From Bacilli bacterium (GTDB lineage Bacteria > Bacillota_I > Bacilli_A > RFN20 > CAG-631), in contig CAAEBM010000018.1 of NCBI GenBank assembly GCA_900754115.1, positions 19,864-83,863 on the forward strand: 64,000 bases of DNA, in the 5' to 3' direction. Numbering within the stretch: position 1 is the stretch's first letter; each line of letters begins with the position of its first letter. Shown here piece by piece: positions 42,883 through 52,423 of this stretch. The notes under the pieces were generated by a model. That model did no database searches. It saw nothing but the letters and a program-made list of their open reading frames with translations, and was not told the DNA's origin. Position numbers and translations under genes: made by a program.

Positions 42883-43245
42883 ATGGTCAAAAATCCTTGG
42901 CCATGGTTAATATTTGATGCAATGATGATTACTAGTTGTGTTTTTATGTGGTTAAACAAAACAAGAAAATCAGTTGGAATTTATTTTTTAGCTAATGCAA
43001 TCTTTTTTATAACTTATGTTTTATGGTATTTGTCTCAAACTAGTATATCTGGAGATGATTATATGATAACCTTAATTATTTTTGGTGTAATCTTTTTAAT
43101 TGTAGAAATACCTTGTATTGTATCTTATTTGTTAAAAAAAGAATCAAAGAAACCTTATCGTATGCCTATAGTGGCTGCAATTTTCATGACAGTTTATTTA
43201 TGGGAATCAATTTATTTTATTATGAGTATCCAAATTTTTTTATAA
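42883..43245 (+). CDS. Small membrane protein, function unknown
   Basis: 120 residues with about four hydrophobic segments: WLIFDAMMITSCVFMWL, SVGIYFLANAIFFITYVLWYL, YMITLIIFGVIFLIVEIPCIV and the C-terminal VYLWESIYFIMSIQIFL. No family recognised. It starts 1 base after the stop of the DUF4143 gene with GGAAAG as a weak SD. Its base use matches the host and not the preceding gene, so the neighbour was probably inserted just upstream of it. It is 67 bases before the helicase start and may share a transcript with it. Confidence 0.55.
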   Translation: MVKNPWPWLIFDAMMITSCVFMWLNKTRKSVGIYFLANAIFFITYVLWYLSQTSISGDDYMITLIIFGVIFLIVEIPCIVSYLLKKESKKPYRMPIVAAIFMTVYLWESIYFIMSIQIFL

Positions 43246-43312
43246 ATTGAAATCAAAAAAAGATTATTGTAATATTATATTAGAACACACTTGGTATCAA
43301 GGAGTATACAAT

Positions 43313-46186
43313 ATGGATGTATTAAAAAACTTAAATGAAAAACAAAAAGAAGCAGTTTTAGAAACTGAAGGGTATGTTCGGGTCATCGCAGGTGCTGGAA
43401 GTGGAAAGACGCGTGTTTTAGTAAGTCGTTATGCTTATTTGGTACAAGAATATGGTATTGATTCTTCTAATATTTTATGCGTTACTTTTACAAATAAAGC
43501 TGCTCAAGAAATGAAAAATAGAATACGCCAATTGATTGGAAGTCATTATAGTACTACTTTGATATGCACTTACCATGGTTTTTGTGCTCGTTTGCTTAGA
43601 GAAAATCCTGAAAAATTATTTTTAACCAAAGAATTTCAAATTATAGATACGTATCAACAAAAAACATTATTAGAAGAGATTTATCAAAAATATGAACTTA
43701 AACTGGATTATGCTACTTTTGAAGAAATTTTAAAATTAATCGCTAAAGTAAAAAGTACAACAGAATATGTACCTCGTTTTTGTTTGCCTGCAAAGCAACA
43801 AATTATTTCTAAAATGGAAACTTTAGAAGATGAAATTATCGAAGAATACATGCAAAAACAAAAAGCAATTGGTGCTTTAGATTTTCATGATTTGCTCAGC
43901 TTTGCCTTATACCTTTTACAAACCAATCAAGAAATAAGAGAAAAATGGCAAGACCGATTAAATTATATTCAAGTAGATGAATTTCAAGATAGTACAAAAA
44001 GAGAAATGCAACTAATTGATATTTTGTCTGCAAAATATAAAAATCTAATGATTGTAGGAGATCCAGACCAAAACATTTATGAATGGCGCGGTTCAGACGT
44101 TCAATTACTAGTTGATTTTGATAAAAACCATGAAGGTACAAAAACCATTATATTAAACTGTAATTATCGTTCTACTCCTCAAATTTTAAAATGCGCCAAT
44201 GAGTTAATTGAAAAAAATATTTATCGGTTAAAAAAAGATTTATATACTTTATCAAATGATGGGGAGGAAGTCATTCATTATCATTCTAAAACTGATGCAG
44301 AAGAAACAATTTATATCGTTCAAAACATTAAAAATTTAATAAAAGAAGGGAATTATCGTTATAGTGATATTGCAATACTTTATCGCTCAGGTTTTTTATC
44401 ACGAAATATTGAAAATAAATTAGTAGAAAATAATATTCCTTATGAAATTGTCGGTGGATATAAGTTTTTCCAAAGAATGGAAGTATTAGATATAATCGCT
44501 TATTTAAAATTAATTGCTTTTGATGATGATTCTTCTTTTAAACGCATTATAAATAAACCAAAAAGACGTTTTGGTCGAGCAAAGTTTAATTTATTAGAAA
44601 ACCTTCAAAACCAATATTTTTTAAAAGAAAATAAGACTCTTTCTTTATTTGAAACATTAAAAGAAGAATTAGAGCAAGATCATTTTCCTAATTCTGATGT
44701 AAAAGATGTTATTTATTTTATTGATAAAATTCGTAAAAATTATGCTACTTTGAAAATTTCAGAAATTGTCAATCAAGTCTGTGTAGAAACAGGTTATGAA
44801 AAATATATAAAAGAATTAGGAGATGAAGAACGGTATCAAAACCTTTTAGAATTTAAACGCATTGCTAATGAATTTGAAAATAATTATGGAGAAAACGTCA
44901 GTCTATCTTTATTTTTAGAACAGCTTAGTTTACAATCCAATGAAGATCCTGAAAAAAATGTCAACACTGTAAAATTAATGACGATTCATTCTGCTAAAGG
45001 ACTTGAATTTCCCGTTGTTTTTCTAGTTGGCTTAACTGAAGGGATTTTTCCATCTTTTAAGTCTATTGAAGAAAGAAAAAGATTGGGACTTGAAGAAGAA
45101 AGAAGACTTTGTTATGTTGCGATTACACGAGCACAAAAGAAATTATTTATTTTAGATTCAGAAGGAATTTCTCCTAATGGAAATAAAAAAACACCTTCAC
45201 GGTTCTTAAATGATATCGGTACTCATAATTATAAACGTATTGGAATTATTGAAGAGGATAACCAACTAAAAGATAAGCAAACGGATGATTTTTTACAACA
45301 AGAAAATGAATTTTTAATAGGAACAGAGGTTTATCATCATTTTTTTAAGAAAGGAAAAATTCTTTCAATTAATAAAAAAAAGAATAGTTACCTTATCCAA
45401 TTTGATCAATTTGAACAACCTCGTAATATTTCAATGAATTATTTTAATCAAAACAAAAAGCAATTTGTTGATGAAAACAATAAAACTATTCATGATGAAC
45501 CGTTAAAAGAAGATAAATTTGTTTTTGAAAAAGAAAATGAAAACGAAATAAAAATGAAACAAAAAGATGAAAATATAACTCACAAAAATGAAATCCAAAA
45601 GCCAATAAAACAAACACCTATTGATTTACAAAATAAAGAAGTTCAAAACGAAAAACAATCTGAAAATAAAAACGATATTAAAAAAGCAAAAAAGAAACAA
45701 GATTCATTTAAAATTAATGAAATTCAAGAAGAAGTTGATAATCTTTGGAAAAGAAATGATGTTCCACATCAAGGATGGAATTGTGTAGGAATCACTGATT
45801 TAGGAAGCGCTCAAGGAATTTGTCAAATGTGTGGGAAACAAATTATTAGATATGTTCATCATATGGTGCATCCAAATTATCATCCTTTAAATGTAGGGTG
45901 TATTTGTGCTGGAAAAATGGAAGGTGATATAGAAACGGCTAAAAAACGAGAAAATGAATTTAAAAATAAAGAAAAAAGAAAAGAAAATTTTTTAAAGTTA
46001 AAATGGAAAACTTCTAGAAATGGAAATTCATTTTTAAAAAATAAAAAACACCATATCGTTTTATATCAATCTAAGGATACATATTTATGGAAATATGCTA
46101 TGGATGGTCAATTTTGTAACGAAAACTATCAAACAAAACAAGAAGCAATAGAAGCAGCGTTTGAGATGCTGGATTCTAAAATATAA
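43313..46186 (+). CDS. UvrD/PcrA-like helicase with unusual zinc-binding C-terminal domain
   Basis: 957 residues. Superfamily 1A helicase core in residues 1-640: NLNEKQKEAVL (Q motif), IAGAGSGKTRVL (Walker A), VDEFQDS (motif II), GDPDQNIYEWRGS (motif III), LNCNYRSTPQ (motif IV), LMTIHSAKGLEFPVVF (motif V), and CYVAITRAQKKLF (motif VI). A Lys/Glu/Asn-rich linker follows (about 730-810), then a 135-residue domain with NCVGITDLGS, CQMCGKQIIRYVHHMVHP and LNVGCICAGKMEGD, whose Cys/His spacing suggests a zinc site. PcrA normally ends near residue 740 in a short RNA-polymerase-binding tail. Start at 43313 behind AAGGAG. PcrA proper or a second Rep-like helicase cannot be decided. Confidence 0.88.
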   Translation: MDVLKNLNEKQKEAVLETEGYVRVIAGAGSGKTRVLVSRYAYLVQEYGIDSSNILCVTFTNKAAQEMKNRIRQLIGSHYSTTLICTYHGFCARLLRENPEKLFLTKEFQIIDTYQQKTLLEEIYQKYELKLDYATFEEILKLIAKVKSTTEYVPRFCLPAKQQIISKMETLEDEIIEEYMQKQKAIGALDFHDLLSFALYLLQTNQEIREKWQDRLNYIQVDEFQDSTKREMQLIDILSAKYKNLMIVGDPDQNIYEWRGSDVQLLVDFDKNHEGTKTIILNCNYRSTPQILKCANELIEKNIYRLKKDLYTLSNDGEEVIHYHSKTDAEETIYIVQNIKNLIKEGNYRYSDIAILYRSGFLSRNIENKLVENNIPYEIVGGYKFFQRMEVLDIIAYLKLIAFDDDSSFKRIINKPKRRFGRAKFNLLENLQNQYFLKENKTLSLFETLKEELEQDHFPNSDVKDVIYFIDKIRKNYATLKISEIVNQVCVETGYEKYIKELGDEERYQNLLEFKRIANEFENNYGENVSLSLFLEQLSLQSNEDPEKNVNTVKLMTIHSAKGLEFPVVFLVGLTEGIFPSFKSIEERKRLGLEEERRLCYVAITRAQKKLFILDSEGISPNGNKKTPSRFLNDIGTHNYKRIGIIEEDNQLKDKQTDDFLQQENEFLIGTEVYHHFFKKGKILSINKKKNSYLIQFDQFEQPRNISMNYFNQNKKQFVDENNKTIHDEPLKEDKFVFEKENENEIKMKQKDENITHKNEIQKPIKQTPIDLQNKEVQNEKQSENKNDIKKAKKKQDSFKINEIQEEVDNLWKRNDVPHQGWNCVGITDLGSAQGICQMCGKQIIRYVHHMVHPNYHPLNVGCICAGKMEGDIETAKKRENEFKNKEKRKENFLKLKWKTSRNGNSFLKNKKHHIVLYQSKDTYLWKYAMDGQFCNENYQTKQEAIEAAFEMLDSKI

Positions 46187-46473
46187 TATATAAACTAATT
46201 TTTTGAGAAAACAAAGCAGACTATTGAATGCTATTTAGGAAAATAAAAATAATTTTTACGCAATTTATTTTCGTAATTTAGTAAAAATTTTCGTAATTTT
46301 AAATTATTTTCCTAATTAATCATTTTAGTATAGAAAAAAGGACATGATAATATACTTAACATTTACTTTATTTTAAAAATCATAAATTATTTAATTTTAA
46401 ATTATCAAATAAAAAAAGTTTTTTACTCAACTCAAACCATAGCCTATATGGCTGGTATTAAGGAAAATCAATT

Positions 46474-47841
46474 ATGGATAAAAAATTACAATTAAATAAA
46501 AAAAATACTATATTAATTGGACTTGCTTTTTTTGCAATTTTAATGTTATGGCAAATATATAATACATATTGCCCATTAATTTTAGAAGAGTTACTAGCAA
46601 ATCGATATGAGGATTCGAATAAGCTGACTTATGTCATAGGAATCATTATGGCAATGGATAATTTAGCAGCTTTAATTTTAATGCCATTGTTTGGTGTTCT
46701 TTCTGATAAAACAAAGACAAAAAAAGGGAAAAGGATGCCCTACATTTTAATTGGTATGTTTGCTTCAGCTTTGCTTTTTCCTTTTATCGCTACCTTTTAT
46801 CTAATCAATTCCTTACTTGGTGTGATTTTAACGATGATGCTTGTTTTAATTATCATGCAAGGCTATCGATCTCCAGCTGTGGCTTTAATGCCTGATATTA
46901 CTCCAAAACCTTTACGAAGCAAAGCAAATGGAATTATTAATCTTGTTGGTTATATCGGAGCAATTCTTGCTGGTGCTTTAGCCATGGTTTTTAAAAAAAG
47001 CGACGGAGATACCCAATCACTAATTTATTTATGGCCTTTTTTAATTGCTTCTATTTTCATGTTAATTGCGATGGTAATTTTGTATTTTAAAGTCGATGAA
47101 GTAAAACTTTTAAAAGAAAATCAAGCAGATATTGAATATGGGGAAAAATATAGTCAATCATTAGAAATAGTTAGTGAGCAAAGACCACTTAGTAAGAAAG
47201 ATTTTAAAAATTTAATTATTATTTTAATTGCAATTTTCTTTTGGTTTATGTCTTTTAATGCTATTGAAACATTTAATAGTTTATTTTGCCAAAAAATATT
47301 AAAAGATAGTGGAATTCATGGAACCTTTACCATTATTTTAACGGTTTCATCGATTATTTCGTTTTTAGTTTTAGCACCTTTATCTGATAAAATCGGACGG
47401 AAAGCTTCTATTTTAATTGGTTTAATAGGATTGATTATTGGGTTAACAATTATTGCGATTCTTGCTTATATTACTCCTGTTCAAACGATTCAAAAAATGG
47501 TATGGGTTATTTATTTGTGTACCATTATTATTGGATTTAGTTGGGCTTTAGTGAATATTAATTCTTATCCAATGATTGTAGAAATGGCAAATAAAAATAA
47601 CATCGGTAAATTCACAGGGTATTATTATAGTGCTTCTATGATTGCTCAAACACTTACACCCGTTTTAATAGGAATCATCATGTCATTTAGTAATTCTGGA
47701 TTACGATTGCTTTATGTTTATAGTGCTTTAATGATGATTTTGGCCACATTGATTTTTATATTTGTTAAAGAAAGAAAAAATAGTAAAGAAATAAGAAAAG
47801 AAAATAAAAGTTTTCTTGAAAGAATAGGAGAGGACAACTAA
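46474..47841 (+). CDS. MFS transporter, disaccharide-type
   Basis: 455 residues, 12 membrane helices. The loop between helices 2 and 3 reads FGVLSDKTKTKKGKRMPY, as in SUC/SLC45-like and glycoside-cation symporters; the second half repeats it as APLSDKIGRKASI. WQIYNTYCPLIL in helix 1 and NGIINLVGYIGAILAGAL in helix 5 also fit. An alpha-galactosidase lies 2.5 kb downstream on the same strand, so uptake of an alpha-galactoside is plausible but unproven. SD AAGGA 8 bases before the ATG. The 287 bases before it are AT-rich and hold a repeated TTTTCGTAATTT but no gene. Confidence 0.85.
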   Translation: MDKKLQLNKKNTILIGLAFFAILMLWQIYNTYCPLILEELLANRYEDSNKLTYVIGIIMAMDNLAALILMPLFGVLSDKTKTKKGKRMPYILIGMFASALLFPFIATFYLINSLLGVILTMMLVLIIMQGYRSPAVALMPDITPKPLRSKANGIINLVGYIGAILAGALAMVFKKSDGDTQSLIYLWPFLIASIFMLIAMVILYFKVDEVKLLKENQADIEYGEKYSQSLEIVSEQRPLSKKDFKNLIIILIAIFFWFMSFNAIETFNSLFCQKILKDSGIHGTFTIILTVSSIISFLVLAPLSDKIGRKASILIGLIGLIIGLTIIAILAYITPVQTIQKMVWVIYLCTIIIGFSWALVNINSYPMIVEMANKNNIGKFTGYYYSASMIAQTLTPVLIGIIMSFSNSGLRLLYVYSALMMILATLIFIFVKERKNSKEIRKENKSFLERIGEDN

Positions 47842-47864
47842 AACTTATTTTTATTGTTCTTTTT

Positions 47865-47890
47865 AAGACGGATAATTTCCGTCTTTTTTT
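47865..47890 (+). terminator. Terminator of the MFS gene
   Basis: Stem AAGACGGA/TCCGTCTT, loop TAATT, followed by seven T. Confidence 0.9.
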
Positions 47891-47960
47891 ATTTTCTCGC
47901 TTGAAAAATATATCAAACTTGCCAAAAAGTCGTTTGAAAAAATTTATTTGTTAAAGTCTA

Positions 47961-47998
47961 AAAATCCAACATGAATTTAAAACCACGTTGGATTTTTT
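47961..47998. terminator. Bidirectional terminator before the LLPFL-repeat gene
   Basis: Stem AAAATCCAAC/GTTGGATTTT with T runs on both strands; probably ends the minus-strand operon whose last stop is at 48059. Confidence 0.75.
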
Positions 47999-48058
47999 CT
48001 TATTTTGCCACTTTTTATCAATATTTTTATTAAAAGAATCTACTATAAAATGTTACAT

Positions 48059-48574
48059 TTATTTTTTTTCATTTTCATTTTTTTCAATTAAAAAACGAAA
48101 TAATAATTGCATATCTTCTGCTTCTAAAAATGGTACAAAATCATTGATATCAAATTGTTTGGTACCATTTATATAATCAAGAACTAATTGATGAAGTGTT
48201 TGATTAGAAAGGAAAGGAAGTAAACTATGAATATTTTTATTTTCATCAATCCAATGATAAGCGATTTCTTCGATTGTTTTTGAATCTAAAAAAGGTAAAA
48301 GAGAAACAATGTCAACACTATTTTCCTTAATTAAATTAGCTTGAACCACTTCATATAAAATTTTTTCTGAAACGAAAGGGAGAAGAGAATGAACTATTTT
48401 TTTATCATCTAAATGATTTAAAAATAAGTCATCTATGTATGCTTTGTCTAAAAATACAACAACTTGACTTAAAGAAACTTTTTGAAATTCTTTTTTTTCT
48501 GATTCAATAATTTTTTGAGTTAAAATTTGTAAATCTTCTTGTGATAAAAAGGGCAACATAGCAGTCATATTCAT
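48059..48574 (-). CDS. LLPFL-repeat protein
   Basis: 171 residues built almost entirely of about six units of 27-30 residues. Each starts with [LM]LPF[LV] or a variant and continues with a helix: MLPFLSQEDLQILTQKI, VVFLDKAYIDDLFLNHL, LLPFVSEKILYEVVQ, LLPFLDSKTIEEIAYHWI, LLPFLSNQTLHQLVLDYI and FVPFLEAEDMQLLFRFLI. The pattern predicts an alpha solenoid for protein binding. I know no named family. The ATG overlaps the stop of the XRE regulator gene by 4 bases and has AGGAGG upstream, so the two proteins are probably made as a pair; the regulator tail carries a similar unit. Confidence 0.6.
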   Translation of the reverse strand: MNMTAMLPFLSQEDLQILTQKIIESEKKEFQKVSLSQVVVFLDKAYIDDLFLNHLDDKKIVHSLLPFVSEKILYEVVQANLIKENSVDIVSLLPFLDSKTIEEIAYHWIDENKNIHSLLPFLSNQTLHQLVLDYINGTKQFDINDFVPFLEAEDMQLLFRFLIEKNENEKK

Positions 48575-49017
48575 TTTATTTTTCCTCCTATTAATACTTG
48601 TTCTTCAAATGTTAATCGCGAAAATAATTCTGGTTCGATTGTAAAATGATTGTTTTTAAAGGAATACAAAATTAAAAATCGTTCTTCTTTTGTAAATTGA
48701 TGAAATATTGGGACTAAATTGATTTTTAATTTACCTGTGCAAATCTGTTGTACAATAAAATCTCTGCGATGATTTTGGAAAATATTGTCTGGATTGATTA
48801 TAATTTGATCATACAGACAAAGTAATTCTTCTATTGAAATTAAAAAAAGATTTGTTAGTTCTACTAGATTATCAACAGTAGGTAAAGCTATACCTTTTTC
48901 CCAATTTGAAATAGCTTGTCTTGTAACACATAACTTTTGGGCTAATTGATCTTGACTCCAGTTATTTTGTAAACGATAATTTGCTATCTTTTTCCCGACA
49001 GCAATTAAGTCAATCAT
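48571..49017 (-). CDS. XRE-family regulator
   Basis: 148 residues. Residues 8-62 form a classic helix-turn-helix: KKIANYRLQNNWSQDQLAQ, KLCVTRQAISNWEKG, and PTVDNLVELTNLF. The C-terminal 80 residues are helical and contain LVPIFHQFTKEERFLILYSF, similar in plan to the LLPF units of the next gene. It probably represses its own operon. Paired by a 4-base overlap with the LLPFL-repeat gene, which may act as its modulator; this is inference. It lies divergent from the Ham1-GNAT gene, so the 148-base gap may hold operators for both. Confidence 0.8.
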   Translation of the reverse strand: MIDLIAVGKKIANYRLQNNWSQDQLAQKLCVTRQAISNWEKGIALPTVDNLVELTNLFLISIEELLCLYDQIIINPDNIFQNHRRDFIVQQICTGKLKINLVPIFHQFTKEERFLILYSFKNNHFTIEPELFSRLTFEEQVLIGGKIK

Positions 49018-49165
49018 AACATCCTCTCCTTTTTTCTGTCTTTATCATATTCGTTCTTTTTTATTTTGTCACGCAATTTGTAATTTCCTTTTAATGGGAT
49101 GAAAGATTTCATTTATTTTCTTTTTTTTATTTTATATAATAAAAATGCTTATAGGAGAAAAGAAT

Positions 49166-50308
49166 ATGAAAAAAGTTTTAATTGGTTCGACAAATGCTTC
49201 TAAAATACAATATTTCAAGACATTATTACAAGACTATGAGGTTGAATGGATAACGTTAAATGATATTAAAATTTCATCTATTCCAAAAGAAACAGGGAAA
49301 ACAGAAAAAGAAAACGCAATTTTAAAAGCCTCTTTTTATGGTCAATTTTGTGATGCTGTATTATGTAATGATTCAGGGCTTTATTTTGCTGATTTAAGTT
49401 TAACAGATCCACGTCAACCAGGATTACATATTCGTTCTCCGCAAGGAATTGAATTAAATGATGAAGAAATGATTACTTATTATTCTTCTCTTATTGCTTC
49501 ATTTCAAAAGGATATGAAGGCTTATTATAAAGATAGTTTTGCTGTTTTTTATAAAGGGAAGATTTCTTCATTTAGTAGTTCTAAACGCATTGCTTCCTAT
49601 CAATCATTTTATCTTACAAAGATACCCCAATCTTTTCGACATAAAGGCTGGCCTTTAGATTCTTTAGTTAAAGAAAATATTCGTAAAGAAAAGAATAATC
49701 CTTCTTTATTAGCAAAAAAAGAAAGAACTTTAATTGAATATCAAACGCGTTTAATTCATTTTTTTGCCACTACTTTACATTTAAAGCCAAAAAGAATAAT
49801 AGAAACAGAGCGATTATATTTAAGAAAATTAGTGCTATCAGATTTAAAAACACTCAAAGCGATTTTACAAGATAAAGAAGTGATGGTGGCATATGAACAT
49901 GCGTTTAGTAATCAAGAAGTATTGGATTGGTTTTATAAAAATCGTTTGCGTTATCAAAAGGATGGTTTTGGACTTTGGGCTGTGGTTTTAAAAGAAACAG
50001 ATGAAATGATTGGTCAATGTGGTATCACTTATCAAGCCTACAAGGATAAGCAAGTATTAGAAATCGGTTATTTGTTTTTAAAATCTTTCTGGCATCAAGG
50101 ATTTGCAACTGAAGCAGCAATTGCTTGTAAAAATTATGCTTTTCAAATTTTAAATGCAAAGGAAGTTTATTCTATCATTCGTGATAATAATGTACCCTCC
50201 ATTTGTATTGCTAAACGAAATGGAATGAAAAAAATCGATCAGATCATTAAACATTATTATTCATTAGATTTAGTTCATGATGTTTATCGTATTCAAAATC
50301 AATCGTAA
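49166..50308 (+). CDS. Ham1/RdgB-like NTP pyrophosphatase fused to GNAT acetyltransferase
   Basis: 380 residues, two domains. Residues 1-190 resemble Ham1/RdgB non-canonical purine NTP pyrophosphatases: LIGSTNASKIQYFKTLL at the start and KASFYGQFCDAVLCNDSGLYF (the DSGL motif with Asn where the family has Asp-Asp). The rest of that half is divergent, so activity is uncertain. Residues about 210-380 are a RimJ/RimL-type GNAT: IETERLYLRKLVLSD, GFGLWAVVLKE, IGYLFLKSFWHQGFATEA (acetyl-CoA loop) and NVPSICIAKRNGM. SD AGGAG before the 49166 ATG; the ATG at 49145 is less well placed. The fusion is continuous in one frame with no sign of error. It is 14 bases before the alpha-galactosidase gene. Confidence 0.8.
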   Translation: MKKVLIGSTNASKIQYFKTLLQDYEVEWITLNDIKISSIPKETGKTEKENAILKASFYGQFCDAVLCNDSGLYFADLSLTDPRQPGLHIRSPQGIELNDEEMITYYSSLIASFQKDMKAYYKDSFAVFYKGKISSFSSSKRIASYQSFYLTKIPQSFRHKGWPLDSLVKENIRKEKNNPSLLAKKERTLIEYQTRLIHFFATTLHLKPKRIIETERLYLRKLVLSDLKTLKAILQDKEVMVAYEHAFSNQEVLDWFYKNRLRYQKDGFGLWAVVLKETDEMIGQCGITYQAYKDKQVLEIGYLFLKSFWHQGFATEAAIACKNYAFQILNAKEVYSIIRDNNVPSICIAKRNGMKKIDQIIKHYYSLDLVHDVYRIQNQS

Positions 50309-50322
50309 AAGAGGAGAAAAAC

Positions 50323-52386
50323 ATGGAATTTAGAATCAAAAACAAGCAATTATGTTTATATCATCGCAATCAATTAATCATAGAAAATATCCATTGTTAT
50401 TTTGAACATCAAGAAAAAATGATTTTACAAAGCGAATCTGACTGGAACATACAAAAAAATAAAGAAGAACAAATAGCAATTTCTTCAAATAGTAAAATTA
50501 TTTTAAAGAAAGAAAAAAATGGTGTAAAGTTTCAAGTTCATTTAACCAATACTCTTCAAAACTTTTTTGCTGTTTCTCATTTTTGTGCTTTTAAAGGAAT
50601 TTATCATCGTTCTATTCAAAAATGTTTAATCAATCATTTTGTTTACGCAAATGGAAATATGGTCAATGAAATGCAATCTACACTCGAAGTTTTTACTTTG
50701 CTTTCAGGAAAACAAGTAATGAGTGCTGATAATATTGCTTTTATCGATGAAAATAAGCAAAGTGCGATATTTGGATTGCTTACTTTTAAAGAATTTTTTA
50801 ACACAGTTCATTGCTTTTATGATGGTCAATTAAAACTTTATCATCTTTTAGAAAATCATCCTTTAGCTAAAAATGAAACCATTCATAGTGATTGGATTTA
50901 TTTTGGATTTTTTGACAATATCCCTTATCATGGAATGCCTACTTATGCAAAACGGGTTGCTTCCAATATGGATGTAACTTTAAAACATCATCACTCTCCT
51001 GTAGGATATTGTACATGGTATTACTATTATTCTGCTATTTCAGAAAAAATACTTTTAGAAAATCTAAATTTTATTCAACAAAAAACTGATTTTCCTATTG
51101 AATATATCCAACTTGATGATGGATGGCAAATTTGTTGGGGTGATTGGAAACCAAATCAAAAATTTCCTCATTTTAAACAAATGATTCAAAAGATAAAAGA
51201 AAAAGGATATAAACCTGGATTATGGTTTGCTCCTTTTGGAGTTTCACAAGAATCTTCAATTTTAAAACATCATCCAAATTGGTTTGTAAAACAATGGGAA
51301 AATGAGGAAATATATGGCATTCCTTCGCTAGATTTTTCTCATCCAGAAGTGAAAAAATGGATTTATGATTTGTTTTATCAAGCCGCACACGAATGGGGAA
51401 TTCGTTATTTTAAATTAGATATTATTACTTCTAGATTAGCACCAGGGAGATATTATGACTCACATTTCAATGCTTTAAAAAATCTTAGAGAAGGATTTTC
51501 AATTATCAAACAAGCGGTCGGACCAGAAAGCGAGATTTTAGCTTGTACTTGTCCTTTAGCTCCTGTTGCTGGTTTATGTGATTATATGCGAATTAGTGGA
51601 GATGTTTTTGGTAGTTGGGATTCTTTAATTTATATTTTTAATAGTACCTTAAAACGGTATTATTTCCATCAAAATCTTTATCTTAATGATGCAGATTGTT
51701 TGATTATTCGTCAAAAAGAAAATGAAGATGATGAATGTCAACTTTCTTGTTTGCGAAATGATGATGAAATACTCACCTATTTATCTTTAATGGCAGCAAG
51801 TGGTGGCTCAATAATGCTTAGTGATAAATTACAAAATCTATCTCAAAAACAACTAAAACTGATTGATAAACTTTTCCCAAATGTATCTTTTAGTGCTATA
51901 CCGATGGATTTAATGGATTCTCATCTTATATCGCAATTAGATTTTAAAAATATTCATGATATTCACGTTTATATCTTTGTAAACTGGGAAGAAAGAAAGA
52001 AAAACTTTAAACTTTCTTTTCATCAAGAATCCCATGTTTATAATTTTTGGGAGGATTGTTATGAAGGAAAGTTTACGTCTTCTTATGAGTTTTCTTTAAA
52101 ACCTCATTGTTGTAAAGTGATTCAAGTAAGTCCTGTAAAATCGCTCCAAGTGATTGCAACGAACGCAACAATTCGGCCCATTATAAAGCAAAAAGTTCAA
52201 AATCAATTTTTAAAAGGAACTTTTATAAAGAATCAAGAAATTCAATATATTTATAGTGAAAAATCATTAAAACCACAAAAAAATTTAAAACAAATTGCTT
52301 TACATCTTTATCAAATAAAAAATCAAAACAATAGTAAACATTTTAAAGTTGAAATTGATGATTCCACTTCTAAATTGCAAAAATGA
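50323..52386 (+). CDS. Alpha-galactosidase-like GH36 glycoside hydrolase
   Basis: 687 residues. An N-terminal beta-sandwich domain (to about 215) is followed by the barrel: VGYCTWYYYYSAI, YIQLDDGWQICWGDW, KGYKPGLWFAPFG, the nucleophile Asp in RYFKLDIITS and the acid/base Asp in YMRISGDVFGSW. A C-terminal beta domain follows. Clan GH-D enzymes cleave alpha-galactosides such as raffinose or melibiose; the variant CTWYYYYSAI in place of the usual WNSWY makes the precise substrate uncertain. No signal peptide, so it works in the cytoplasm, possibly on sugar brought in by the MFS transporter upstream. SD GAGGAG. Confidence 0.85.
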   Translation: MEFRIKNKQLCLYHRNQLIIENIHCYFEHQEKMILQSESDWNIQKNKEEQIAISSNSKIILKKEKNGVKFQVHLTNTLQNFFAVSHFCAFKGIYHRSIQKCLINHFVYANGNMVNEMQSTLEVFTLLSGKQVMSADNIAFIDENKQSAIFGLLTFKEFFNTVHCFYDGQLKLYHLLENHPLAKNETIHSDWIYFGFFDNIPYHGMPTYAKRVASNMDVTLKHHHSPVGYCTWYYYYSAISEKILLENLNFIQQKTDFPIEYIQLDDGWQICWGDWKPNQKFPHFKQMIQKIKEKGYKPGLWFAPFGVSQESSILKHHPNWFVKQWENEEIYGIPSLDFSHPEVKKWIYDLFYQAAHEWGIRYFKLDIITSRLAPGRYYDSHFNALKNLREGFSIIKQAVGPESEILACTCPLAPVAGLCDYMRISGDVFGSWDSLIYIFNSTLKRYYFHQNLYLNDADCLIIRQKENEDDECQLSCLRNDDEILTYLSLMAASGGSIMLSDKLQNLSQKQLKLIDKLFPNVSFSAIPMDLMDSHLISQLDFKNIHDIHVYIFVNWEERKKNFKLSFHQESHVYNFWEDCYEGKFTSSYEFSLKPHCCKVIQVSPVKSLQVIATNATIRPIIKQKVQNQFLKGTFIKNQEIQYIYSEKSLKPQKNLKQIALHLYQIKNQNNSKHFKVEIDDSTSKLQK

Positions 52387-52423
52387 AGAAAATCAAGTAC
52401 AATACATTTAAGAGGTGGCAAAA

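Noticed and set aside
43247..43312. 22-codon extension of the helicase
   Set aside because: No SD; AAGGAG sits before the ATG at 43313, and the helicase Q motif begins soon after that Met.
46187..46473. Repeat TTTTCGTAATTT as regulatory array
   Set aside because: Only two clear copies in very AT-rich DNA, no spacing pattern or palindrome; could be chance.
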